From: Comamonadaceae bacterium
GTDB taxonomy: Bacteria > Pseudomonadota > Gammaproteobacteria > Burkholderiales > Burkholderiaceae_C
DNA: 5,170 bases
Assembly (NCBI GenBank): GCA_947478935.1
Contig: CANJXV010000201.1
Coordinates: forward strand, 1 to 5,170
Direction of reading: 5' to 3'
Shown here: piece by piece, positions 1 to 5,170 of the stretch
How positions within the stretch are numbered: the stretch's first letter is position 1
Layout of the letters: every line of letters starts with the position of its first letter
Position numbers and translations under genes: made by a program
The notes under the pieces: model-generated
Told to the model about the DNA's origin: nothing
Database searches by the model: none
Seen by the model: only the letters and a program-made list of their open reading frames with translations

Positions 1-1821
1 CGGCGCTACCGCGAGACCGAATCCAGCCTGGTACGCGAAGACCTGGCCCGCTTGCGCAGCACGCATCCGTGCAGCGAATGCAATGGCACGCGCTTGCGCG
101 CCGAGGCACGCCATGTGAAGGTAGGCGAAGGCAGCCAAGCGCGGGCGATTTATGAAATCAGCCAAAGTACTTTGCTAGAAGCGCAATGCTATTTTGAAAG
201 CCTGCAACTGCGCGGCTCCAAGGGCGAGATTGCCGCCAAAGTGGTGCGCGAAATTGGGCTGCGGCTAAAGTTTTTAAACGATGTGGGCCTGAGTTACTTA
301 AGCCTCTCACGTAGCGCCGAGACGCTCAGCGGCGGCGAGTCGCAACGCATACGGCTGGCCAGCCAAATAGGCTCGGGTCTGACCGGTGTGATGTATGTGT
401 TGGACGAGCCCAGCATCGGCCTGCACCAGCGTGACAACGATCGCCTGATCAGCACCTTGCGGCATCTGCGCGACATCGGCAACAGTGTGCTGGTGGTGGA
501 GCACGACGAAGACATGATGCGCGCCGCCGACTACGTCATCGACATGGGTCCGGGCGCCGGTTTGCACGGCGGGCAGGTGACAGCGCAGGGCAGCTTTGCG
601 CAAGTGCGCGACAACCCAAATTCTCTGACGGGCAAGTACCTGTCGGGCGCGCTGCAAATAGCCATTCCCGAACACCGCCGCGCATGGTTGCCCACGGTAG
701 AGAGTGTTGCTTACCAGGCTAAAAACCCGTCGCGCTTTGCGCCCAGCCCAGCAGCCGAACGGCGTGCCGAGCGCGAAGCGCGCCACCGCGCCACATTGGG
801 AGATTGGCAATCACTGCGGGTGTTAGGCGCACGCGGTAACAATTTGCAAAACGTGAGCGTGGCTTTTCCCGTGGGCCTGTTGACCTGCGTGACCGGCGTA
901 TCGGGCTCAGGCAAGTCCACGCTGGTGAATGACACCTTGTACGCCGCCGCTGCCCGCACCATCCACCGCGCGCACGAGGAACCGGCGCCGCACGACAGCA
1001 TCGAAGGCATCGAGTATTTCGACAAAGTGATTAACGTGGACCAGTCGCCCATAGGCCGCACGCCACGCAGCAATCCGGCCACTTACACCGGCTTGTTCAC
1101 CCCCATCCGCGAGTTGATGGCCGAAGTGCCCATGGCGCGCGAACGCGGCTACGGCGCCGGACGCTTTAGCTTTAATGTGCCGGCCGGCAGTGGTGGCGGC
1201 CGCTGCGAAGCCTGCCAGGGCGATGGCATGGTGAAAGTGGAAATGCATTTCCTACCCGATGTGTATGTGCCCTGCGATGTCTGCGCCGGCCAGCGCTACA
1301 ACCGCGAGACGCTAGAGGTGCTGTACAAAGGTAAAAACATCGCCCACATCTTGGACCTGACGGTGGATGCGGCGCTGGACTTTTTCCAAGCGGTGCCTAC
1401 GCTGGCGCGCAAGCTGCAAACCCTGATGGACGTGGGTCTAAGCTACATCCGCCTGGGCCAGTCGGCCACCACGCTTTCGGGTGGCGAGGCGCAGCGCGTA
1501 AAGCTGGCACTCGAATTGTCCAAGCGCGACACCGGGCGTACGCTGTATATCCTGGATGAGCCCACCACCGGCTTGCACTTTGCCGACATCGCGCTCTTGC
1601 TTAAGGTGCTGCACCAGTTGCGCGATGCGGGGAACACGATCGTGGTGATTGAACACAACCTGGACGTGATCAAAACCGCCGACTGGGTGATCGACATGGG
1701 GCCCGAAGGGGGTTCGGGTGGGGGGACTCTGGTGGCCGCCGGTACGCCAGAGGATATCGCGGCTGCGGCGGGGAGCTTTACCGGGACCTATTTGCAGCGG
1801 GTTTTGACGCGGCGCGGCTAG
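1..1821 (+). CDS. uvrA: UvrABC excision nuclease subunit A (UvrA), 5'-truncated by the window edge
   Basis: UvrA is the dimeric ABC-type ATPase that finds bulky DNA lesions and loads UvrB in cytoplasmic nucleotide excision repair. The open frame runs from base 1 (RRYRETESS...) to TAG at 1819-1821, giving 606 visible residues of a protein usually about 940-1000 long. The N-terminal Walker A, UvrB-binding domain and first zinc module are upstream of the window. A TTG at 52 is internal, because homology continues before it. Counting residue 1 at base 1, I see the first ABC signature LSGGESQR (109-116), Walker B ending VLDEPS (about 133-138) and its switch His in VVEHD. These are followed by a long charged linker (about 213-278), then Walker A GVSGSGKST (299-307). 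A zinc module follows with Cys codons at 1204, 1213, 1273 and 1282 (C-x2-C-x19-C-x2-C). The second signature is LSGGEAQR (bases 1474-1497), then LYILDEPTTG and IEHN. Every visible catalytic motif is intact. About four extra residues precede the zinc module. The gene converges with the glycosylase gene. Confidence 0.97.
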   Translation, partial: RRYRETESSLVREDLARLRSTHPCSECNGTRLRAEARHVKVGEGSQARAIYEISQSTLLEAQCYFESLQLRGSKGEIAAKVVREIGLRLKFLNDVGLSYLSLSRSAETLSGGESQRIRLASQIGSGLTGVMYVLDEPSIGLHQRDNDRLISTLRHLRDIGNSVLVVEHDEDMMRAADYVIDMGPGAGLHGGQVTAQGSFAQVRDNPNSLTGKYLSGALQIAIPEHRRAWLPTVESVAYQAKNPSRFAPSPAAERRAEREARHRATLGDWQSLRVLGARGNNLQNVSVAFPVGLLTCVTGVSGSGKSTLVNDTLYAAAARTIHRAHEEPAPHDSIEGIEYFDKVINVDQSPIGRTPRSNPATYTGLFTPIRELMAEVPMARERGYGAGRFSFNVPAGSGGGRCEACQGDGMVKVEMHFLPDVYVPCDVCAGQRYNRETLEVLYKGKNIAHILDLTVDAALDFFQAVPTLARKLQTLMDVGLSYIRLGQSATTLSGGEAQRVKLALELSKRDTGRTLYILDEPTTGLHFADIALLLKVLHQLRDAGNTIVVIEHNLDVIKTADWVIDMGPEGGSGGGTLVAAGTPEDIAAAAGSFTGTYLQRVLTRRG

Positions 1822-1979
1822 GGCGCCTGTGGGGTTTGAAATACCGGTTGCAGCCTGTTGGCCAACTTTTTGCCTGCCGCAGGCCTCACTTTTCTTTGCT
1901 TCATCAAAGAAAAGTAAGCAACGCAAAGACGCGCTAAAGGACTTGAACTTGCAGAGGCCTGCTTGGCCTAGGCTCAAGC
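1822..1979. other. Convergent intergenic region rich in inverted repeats
   Basis: This 158-bp gap separates the stop codons of two converging genes. It contains three inverted repeats: a tight GC hairpin (1872-1884), a perfect 11-bp stem (1888-1915), and the outer arm and loop of a long imperfect stem that runs into the glycosylase gene (1939-2004). A T5 run sits at 1867-1871, preceded only by a very weak stem. The open frame on the + strand from 1829 shows no recognisable domain and reads directly through the repeats, so I do not call it a gene. The region most likely serves to end transcription from both sides. Confidence 0.7.
1872..1915. repeat. Hairpin pair with a perfect 11-bp AT-rich stem; candidate dispersed repeat or terminator-like element
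   Basis: Two adjacent hairpins are visible. GCCTG and CAGGC (1872-1876, 1880-1884) flank a 3-base loop. Immediately after, ACTTTTCTTTG (1888-1898) is perfectly complementary to CAAAGAAAAGT (1905-1915) around the loop CTTCAT. The layout resembles hairpin elements I recall as common in intergenic regions of Comamonadaceae genomes, which is memory rather than a search. It lies 51 bp after the uvrA stop and could mark its mRNA 3' end. However, no T-run follows the stem on the + strand, so it is not a textbook intrinsic terminator. Confidence 0.55.
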
Positions 1980-2004
1980 TTAGGCAGGCGTCTGCAATAA
2001 GTCC
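1939..2004 (-). terminator. Long imperfect inverted repeat spanning the glycosylase stop codon; candidate operon terminator
   Basis: Three paired blocks are visible: GGACTT (1939-1944) with AAGTCC (1999-2004), TTGCAGA (1949-1955) with TCTGCAA (1991-1997), and GCCTGC (1957-1962) with GCAGGC (1984-1989). They are interrupted by a small bulge (1945-1948 opposite 1998) and one G-G mismatch (1956/1990). That gives 19 Watson-Crick pairs. The right arm is the last coding stretch of the glycosylase gene, and its stop codon (1980-1982) lies in the loop. Read leftward, the stem is followed by TTTAGCGCG, a short U-run only. It is a plausible terminator or 3'-end protecting structure for the leftward operon; this function is inferred. 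Confidence 0.45.
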
Positions 2005-3011
2005 ATCGCCAAGCACAAATCGGCCCAGGCCTTAGCTTTGTCCGCTGGTCTGCGCCGTAGGGCCTGCGGGGTGTAGGTGACCAGCACCGGCACGCCTTGG
2101 TAGCGATACACCTTACCGCGCTGGCGGTCTAGCGGGAGGGCGGCATCTTGCGGATGGGCTTGCAGCAAGACCTGGTTGGCAAAGCGGCCCATAGCCAGAA
2201 TTACCGCCGGTTGCACCAGCGCAATTTCGCGCTGCAAATAGGCCGCGCACTGGGCTAACTCGGCGGGCTGCGGCACACGTCCCTGGGGCGGGCGGCATTT
2301 ACTAACCGCAGTGATATAGGTCGCCTCCAAACCGGGTACTACGTCGCCACGCGTTGCGCCCACGGCTTTAAGCATGTTGGACAGCAGCAGCCCGTCCTCG
2401 CCGGTAAAGGGCTGGCCTGTGGCGTCTTCGTCCTCGTTCGGCGGATCGCCCACCACCATCCAACGCGCATGGCGCCCGGACTGGGCATGGAGCACGCTGT
2501 GGCTACGTCCGGCGCACATACCGCAAGCCTGGCAATCGGCAGCGGTACGCGCCAAGGCATCCCAGTCCATAGCGGCAATTTGGCTGAGGTCGTTCGCGCC
2601 ATCGCCCCACGATAGCAAGGGCGCGCTGCCTGAGCCGAGGCGGTTTATTGTGCTTGCGTTACCGGCGCCCATGTGGCTGGCGGTGGTGTACCTTTCCGAG
2701 CCCGAGTTCAGCTTTGTCTCTTCGGTAAACGCGCCTGCCGGTCTTTGCGCGGCGCTTGTCTCTGGGTAGCTTTGGGTAGCCGCAGCGCTCGCTTGGCTCG
2801 GCAAGGTGGGCCTGCGCGCTGCCAAGCCAGCCTGCGCCGGGGCCATGCCTTGGCCGGAGCGCAAAACACCCGGATGACTCGCCTCACCGGCTGACACAGA
2901 GCCCGGCAAGGCGCTGGAATCCTCTACTGCGAAATCCGTACCCGGCAGCCAGACGCGCACGCCCATCTCCAAAAGCATGGCGCGTTGGCGGGTGTCTAGA
3001 GTGAGGGGCAT
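1980..3011 (-). CDS. Uracil-DNA glycosylase homologue, family 4 (Fe-S) type, with divergent catalytic motifs
   Basis: Family-4 enzymes excise uracil from DNA in base excision repair and carry a 4Fe-4S cluster. The 343-residue product begins with a short conserved-looking helix (TLDTRQRAMLLEMGVRVWLP, residues 4-23). A low-complexity Ala/Ser/Gly/Pro-rich linker follows (about 25-145), then the glycosylase domain (about 150-343). All four expected cluster ligands are present: Cys160 and Cys163 (C-x2-C), then Cys239 and Cys255 (C-x15-C). The GQPF segment that holds the uracil-stacking Phe is kept (Phe202). Motif A, normally GEAPG, reads GDPPN (188-192). Motif B, normally HP, reads TP (Thr314-Pro315). 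Activity is therefore uncertain; membership of the family is not. ATG at 3009-3011 begins 7 bp after the rimI stop, with only a weak GGA as ribosome site. It is the last gene of the leftward run and converges with uvrA. Family-4 proteins are often about 200-300 residues, so the linker makes this one long. Confidence 0.9.
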   Translation of the reverse strand: MPLTLDTRQRAMLLEMGVRVWLPGTDFAVEDSSALPGSVSAGEASHPGVLRSGQGMAPAQAGLAARRPTLPSQASAAATQSYPETSAAQRPAGAFTEETKLNSGSERYTTASHMGAGNASTINRLGSGSAPLLSWGDGANDLSQIAAMDWDALARTAADCQACGMCAGRSHSVLHAQSGRHARWMVVGDPPNEDEDATGQPFTGEDGLLLSNMLKAVGATRGDVVPGLEATYITAVSKCRPPQGRVPQPAELAQCAAYLQREIALVQPAVILAMGRFANQVLLQAHPQDAALPLDRQRGKVYRYQGVPVLVTYTPQALRRRPADKAKAWADLCLAMDLLQTPA

Positions 3012-3018
3012 GGGGCCA

Positions 3019-3504
3019 TTATCCGAGCTGTAAGCGCATCACCAGCGCATCCTCGCGCTGGCCACGCCCGGCGGCGTAATAGGCCTTGCGCTGCCCGACC
3101 ACTTCAAAGCCATGGCTTTGATAGACCTGTATGGCGCGGGCATTGCCCACGCGTACCTCCAGCCACAAGATATGCGCCGCTTCGCTGAAGGCCCACAGGC
3201 GGGCAGCGTCCAACATCAAGCGGCCCCAGCCCTGACGCTGGTAGTTGGGGTCTACGGTGATGTTGAGCAGATGCGCCTCCTGAACGCCGGGCATGACCAC
3301 AAAGTAGCCCAGCAGCGTATCCCCACCGAGCAGCAGGCGCGCGTGGTAACCGCTTTGCAATACATCGTTGAAATTGGCGCGCGACCAGGGGTGGGCATAG
3401 GCGCGCTGTTCCACTTCCATCACCCGCGCCAGGCTGGGCATGTCCATGGCCGTCAAGCGCACCTGGGCGCGCTCCAGCGCTTTAGGTCCCGGGTGTCTGC
3501 GCAT
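3019..3504 (-). CDS. rimI: Ribosomal protein S18-alanine N-acetyltransferase RimI (GNAT family)
   Basis: RimI transfers acetyl from acetyl-CoA to the N-terminal Ala of ribosomal protein S18 in the cytoplasm. From ATG at 3502-3504 the product has 161 residues, near the usual 150-160. A TTG at 3534 directly follows an in-frame TAG and would add ten unsupported residues. The ATG at 3447 would remove the first beta strand (AQVRLTAMD), so I prefer 3504. No clear Shine-Dalgarno is seen for any of them. The GNAT acetyl-CoA pyrophosphate loop is QRQGWG (89-94). The RimI hallmarks LEVR...NARAIQVY...GF and AYYAAGR...EDALVM follow. Glu116 and Tyr128 are twelve residues apart, matching the catalytic Glu103/Tyr115 pair described for Salmonella RimI. 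The first 23 bases overlap the end of tsaB in another frame, which suggests translational coupling. Confidence is high for identity, moderate for the start. Confidence 0.93.
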   Translation of the reverse strand: MRRHPGPKALERAQVRLTAMDMPSLARVMEVEQRAYAHPWSRANFNDVLQSGYHARLLLGGDTLLGYFVVMPGVQEAHLLNITVDPNYQRQGWGRLMLDAARLWAFSEAAHILWLEVRVGNARAIQVYQSHGFEVVGQRKAYYAAGRGQREDALVMRLQLG

Positions 3505-4384
3505 GGGCTGCGAGTGGGGGAACAAGCGCGGCAACTAACGCAGCCTCGCTTTGCGCTATACCGGCTTTGGCAGCTTTTTCTAAAGCGCGCTCGCCTGTGG
3601 TTTTGGCGACTTTATCGCGCACATACAGGGGCAAGGCCTGCTCAGGCGGCACACAAGCGCCTGCTGCAATCAACGCTGGCGCCACTTGCAATATCGCCAT
3701 AGCCTGCGGTAGCGCATCGCAACACAATACGCCTGCGGGCGCGGCAAGGCGTTCGCTGTACATGCCAAACACATTGCCAGCCCAGGCACGCCATGGCGCA
3801 GCGCCTTGGCCACTGGCAAGCTGGGTATCGTTCGCTTTCCCAAGCTGCGCGTCCAGAGCGCCGAGCAAAGGCTTGTCAGGGCCCAGCGCTGCGTCTGCAG
3901 ACTGCGCCCATTGGGCCACTTGCTCGGGCGATAAAAGACCTGGGTCTTGCACCGTGGTCCATACATCACCGGCAAATGCATAGCTAGCGGCATAAACCTG
4001 GTCCATGCGCGCATCGAGCAAAGCATTGACGCAACCATGCGTAGCCTGCGACGCATGATGCGCACGGGCACTTTGCGCCAAGGCCAGCAACGATGGGACG
4101 GCCAAAACCGACACGCCCGCACCATAGGCCAGGCCCTGGGCCACGGAGCAGGCGGTGCGCAAACCAGTAAACGAGCCGGGGCCGCTGCCAAAACAAATCG
4201 CGTCCAGATCCTGCAAGCGCAAATCGGCCTGGCGCAGCAAATCCATGACGGCGGCTATCAGGCTGCCCGAAGCCGCCGCACCGCCCGCGCCCTGATGTTG
4301 CCAATACAGCGGGCCCGTTGGCGTGGTGCGCATCACCGCCACGCTGAGCGCATCGGTGCTAGTGTCAAAGGCCAGAAGGTGCAT
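3482..4384 (-). CDS. tsaB: tRNA N6-threonylcarbamoyladenosine (t6A37) biosynthesis protein TsaB
   Basis: TsaB (formerly YeaZ) is the ASKHA-fold partner of TsaD. With TsaE they form the complex that installs t6A at position 37 of ANN-decoding tRNAs. From ATG at 4382-4384 the product has 300 residues. A TTG nine bases upstream (4393) is also open, but MHLLAFDTST matches the normal TsaB start. Visible marks are LAFDTST (residues 4-10), GSGPGSFTGLRTA (66-78), the DARMDQVY segment (124-131), and PLYVRDKVA near the usual family C-terminus (252-260). After this comes an extra tail of about 40 Ala-rich residues. E. coli TsaB has about 231 residues, so this is a long version, partly through added residues between the DAR motif and PLYVRD. 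It starts 14 bp after the transporter stop and overlaps rimI by 23 bp. No Shine-Dalgarno stands out before the ATG, so coupling to the upstream gene is plausible. Confidence 0.94.
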   Translation of the reverse strand: MHLLAFDTSTDALSVAVMRTTPTGPLYWQHQGAGGAAASGSLIAAVMDLLRQADLRLQDLDAICFGSGPGSFTGLRTACSVAQGLAYGAGVSVLAVPSLLALAQSARAHHASQATHGCVNALLDARMDQVYAASYAFAGDVWTTVQDPGLLSPEQVAQWAQSADAALGPDKPLLGALDAQLGKANDTQLASGQGAAPWRAWAGNVFGMYSERLAAPAGVLCCDALPQAMAILQVAPALIAAGACVPPEQALPLYVRDKVAKTTGERALEKAAKAGIAQSEAALVAALVPPLAAHAQTPGT

Positions 4385-4398
4385 GGTTAACAAGCGGC

Positions 4399-5170
4399 TC
4401 AGGGCTTTTCAAGGGCCACATCGGGCAGTGGCGCTAGCGCTGCGGGAGCCTGCGCCACTTTGCGCACGCCAAACACAATGCCGCCACTTACCAAGGCCAA
4501 ACCGGCCAGCACATTCCAGGGCAGGGGTTCGCCCAAAAACAAAGCCGCGCACAAAGCGGACAGACCGGGCACCACGGCGGTCATCATGGTGGAGCGCACC
4601 GGGCCGTAGTACTGAATCATTTTGGTAAAGCCAATGCCCGAGACCACCACCGAGCCTACGCCTTGAAAACCCATCTGAAAAAGGATTTCACGCCAGGGCG
4701 CTTGCAATATCTGGCCGGGCAACCAACCCAGCAAACAGCCCAATGTGTAGGCGGGCACGTACATCACAAACGCAAACGCGGTAATGCCGATGGTGGCCTG
4801 CACCGCGTCCAAAGCAAAGCGGCGTACCAGCACGCTGTACATAGACCAGCACATGGCGGCAAGCACAAACAATACATCACCGCGCCAAACACCGCTGCCA
4901 TCAAAGGCATGCAACAAGCTAGCCCCGCCCACCAGCGCATCGCCGCAGACGATCAAACCCAGACCCAGCGCACGCCCCCAACGTATGCGCTCACCGAGTA
5001 GCACCAAGGCGAGCAAAGTAGTCCACAAGGGCAGGCTGCCAGGCAACAACACCGAGGCATGCGCCGCCGGTGCGAACACAAAACCGCTATAGGCCAGCGT
5101 GGCGTAGAGCAAGCCGCCAAACAAGCCGATGCGCCAGGTAATGGCCCAGGGCAAGGGCGAGACGCCGCCG
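4399..5170 (-). CDS. EamA/DMT-superfamily membrane transporter, 5'-truncated by the window edge
   Basis: This is a polytopic inner-membrane protein of the drug/metabolite transporter superfamily (EamA/RhaT-like). Members export or import small metabolites; the substrate cannot be read from sequence. The frame stays open to the right edge, so the visible 256 residues are the C-terminal part of a protein normally near 300 residues with ten membrane segments. TTG at 5154 is internal, as coding continues before it (GGVSP). Roughly eight hydrophobic segments are visible. The duplicated EamA architecture shows in two GE-containing half-repeat ends: LLGERIRWGRALGLGLIVCG (bases about 4942-5001) and FLGEPLPWNVLAGLALVSGG (about 4477-4536). 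The tail after the last helix is short and Ala/Pro-rich, ending LEKP before TGA (4399-4401). It is upstream of tsaB with a 14-bp gap and is probably co-transcribed with it. I know of no functional tie to t6A synthesis. Confidence 0.9.
   Translation of the reverse strand, partial: GGVSPLPWAITWRIGLFGGLLYATLAYSGFVFAPAAHASVLLPGSLPLWTTLLALVLLGERIRWGRALGLGLIVCGDALVGGASLLHAFDGSGVWRGDVLFVLAAMCWSMYSVLVRRFALDAVQATIGITAFAFVMYVPAYTLGCLLGWLPGQILQAPWREILFQMGFQGVGSVVVSGIGFTKMIQYYGPVRSTMMTAVVPGLSALCAALFLGEPLPWNVLAGLALVSGGIVFGVRKVAQAPAALAPLPDVALEKP

Noticed and set aside
307..810. 167-codon - strand open frame within uvrA
   Set aside because: It is opposite the conserved first ABC signature and Walker B of UvrA, with no independent homology visible.
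1857..1871. GTTGGCCAAC followed by T5, resembling an intrinsic terminator for uvrA
   Set aside because: The palindrome leaves only a 3-bp stem with a 4-base loop, and the wider alternative gives 4 bp. This is too weak to call a terminator.
1829..2035. Open frame of 68 codons on the + strand in the convergent gap
   Set aside because: It reads through the hairpin repeats and into the antisense of the glycosylase gene, has no domain and no ribosome site. The Ser/Lys-rich middle is simply the translated AT-rich stem.
2374..2769. 131-codon + strand open frame opposite the glycosylase gene
   Set aside because: It is antisense to a conserved domain and a low-complexity linker in a GC-rich gene, where long shadow frames are expected. 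No recognisable protein features.
3112..3702. 196-codon + strand open frame opposite rimI and tsaB
   Set aside because: It lies antisense to two clearly recognisable genes and across their junction. Composition fits a GC-driven shadow frame.
5152..5154. TTG as the start of the transporter gene
   Set aside because: The frame stays open upstream to the window edge, and starting here would remove the first membrane segments of the EamA fold. The gene is truncated by the window instead.
1..5170. Possibility of a novel defence, mobile or biosynthetic system
   Set aside because: All five genes belong to well-known families, four of them housekeeping families in a gene order common in betaproteobacteria. 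No transposase, integrase, toxin-antitoxin, CRISPR or RNA-gene signature was seen.

Overview
The window is ordinary chromosomal housekeeping DNA from a GC-rich betaproteobacterium. Order Burkholderiales, and probably a Comamonadaceae-like genus, fits best. The basis is the codon and GC character, the wording of the UvrA and TsaB proteins (for example the TsaB segment around its GPGSFTG motif), the tsaB-rimI-uracil-DNA glycosylase gene order, and an intergenic hairpin of a type I recall from comamonad genomes. The genus cannot be settled from sequence reading alone.

Layout. Bases 1-1821 (+) hold the C-terminal two thirds of uvrA, the damage-recognition ATPase of nucleotide excision repair, whose 5' end lies outside the window. 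Bases 1822-1979 form a convergent intergenic region dense in inverted repeats. From the right edge a leftward gene run occupies 1980-5170. In transcription order it is a truncated EamA/DMT-type membrane transporter (4399-5170), tsaB (3482-4384), rimI (3019-3504) and a family-4-type uracil-DNA glycosylase homologue (1980-3011). Gaps are 14 bp, a 23-bp overlap and 7 bp, so the four genes look like one operon. Its promoter would lie beyond the right edge.

How the genes fit together. tsaB (tRNA t6A modification) and rimI (N-terminal acetylation of ribosomal protein S18) are translation-modification genes commonly found side by side, and the glycosylase is their usual third partner in betaproteobacteria. 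Two DNA-repair genes, uvrA and the glycosylase, therefore converge on the hairpin-rich intergenic region. There is no visible common regulation.

I found no mobile element, phage gene, CRISPR array, tRNA or rRNA, and no clearly new multi-gene system. The points most worth a second look are the departures from consensus in both catalytic motifs of the glycosylase homologue, and the inverted repeats at the uvrA/glycosylase junction, one of which uses the last coding bases of the glycosylase gene.
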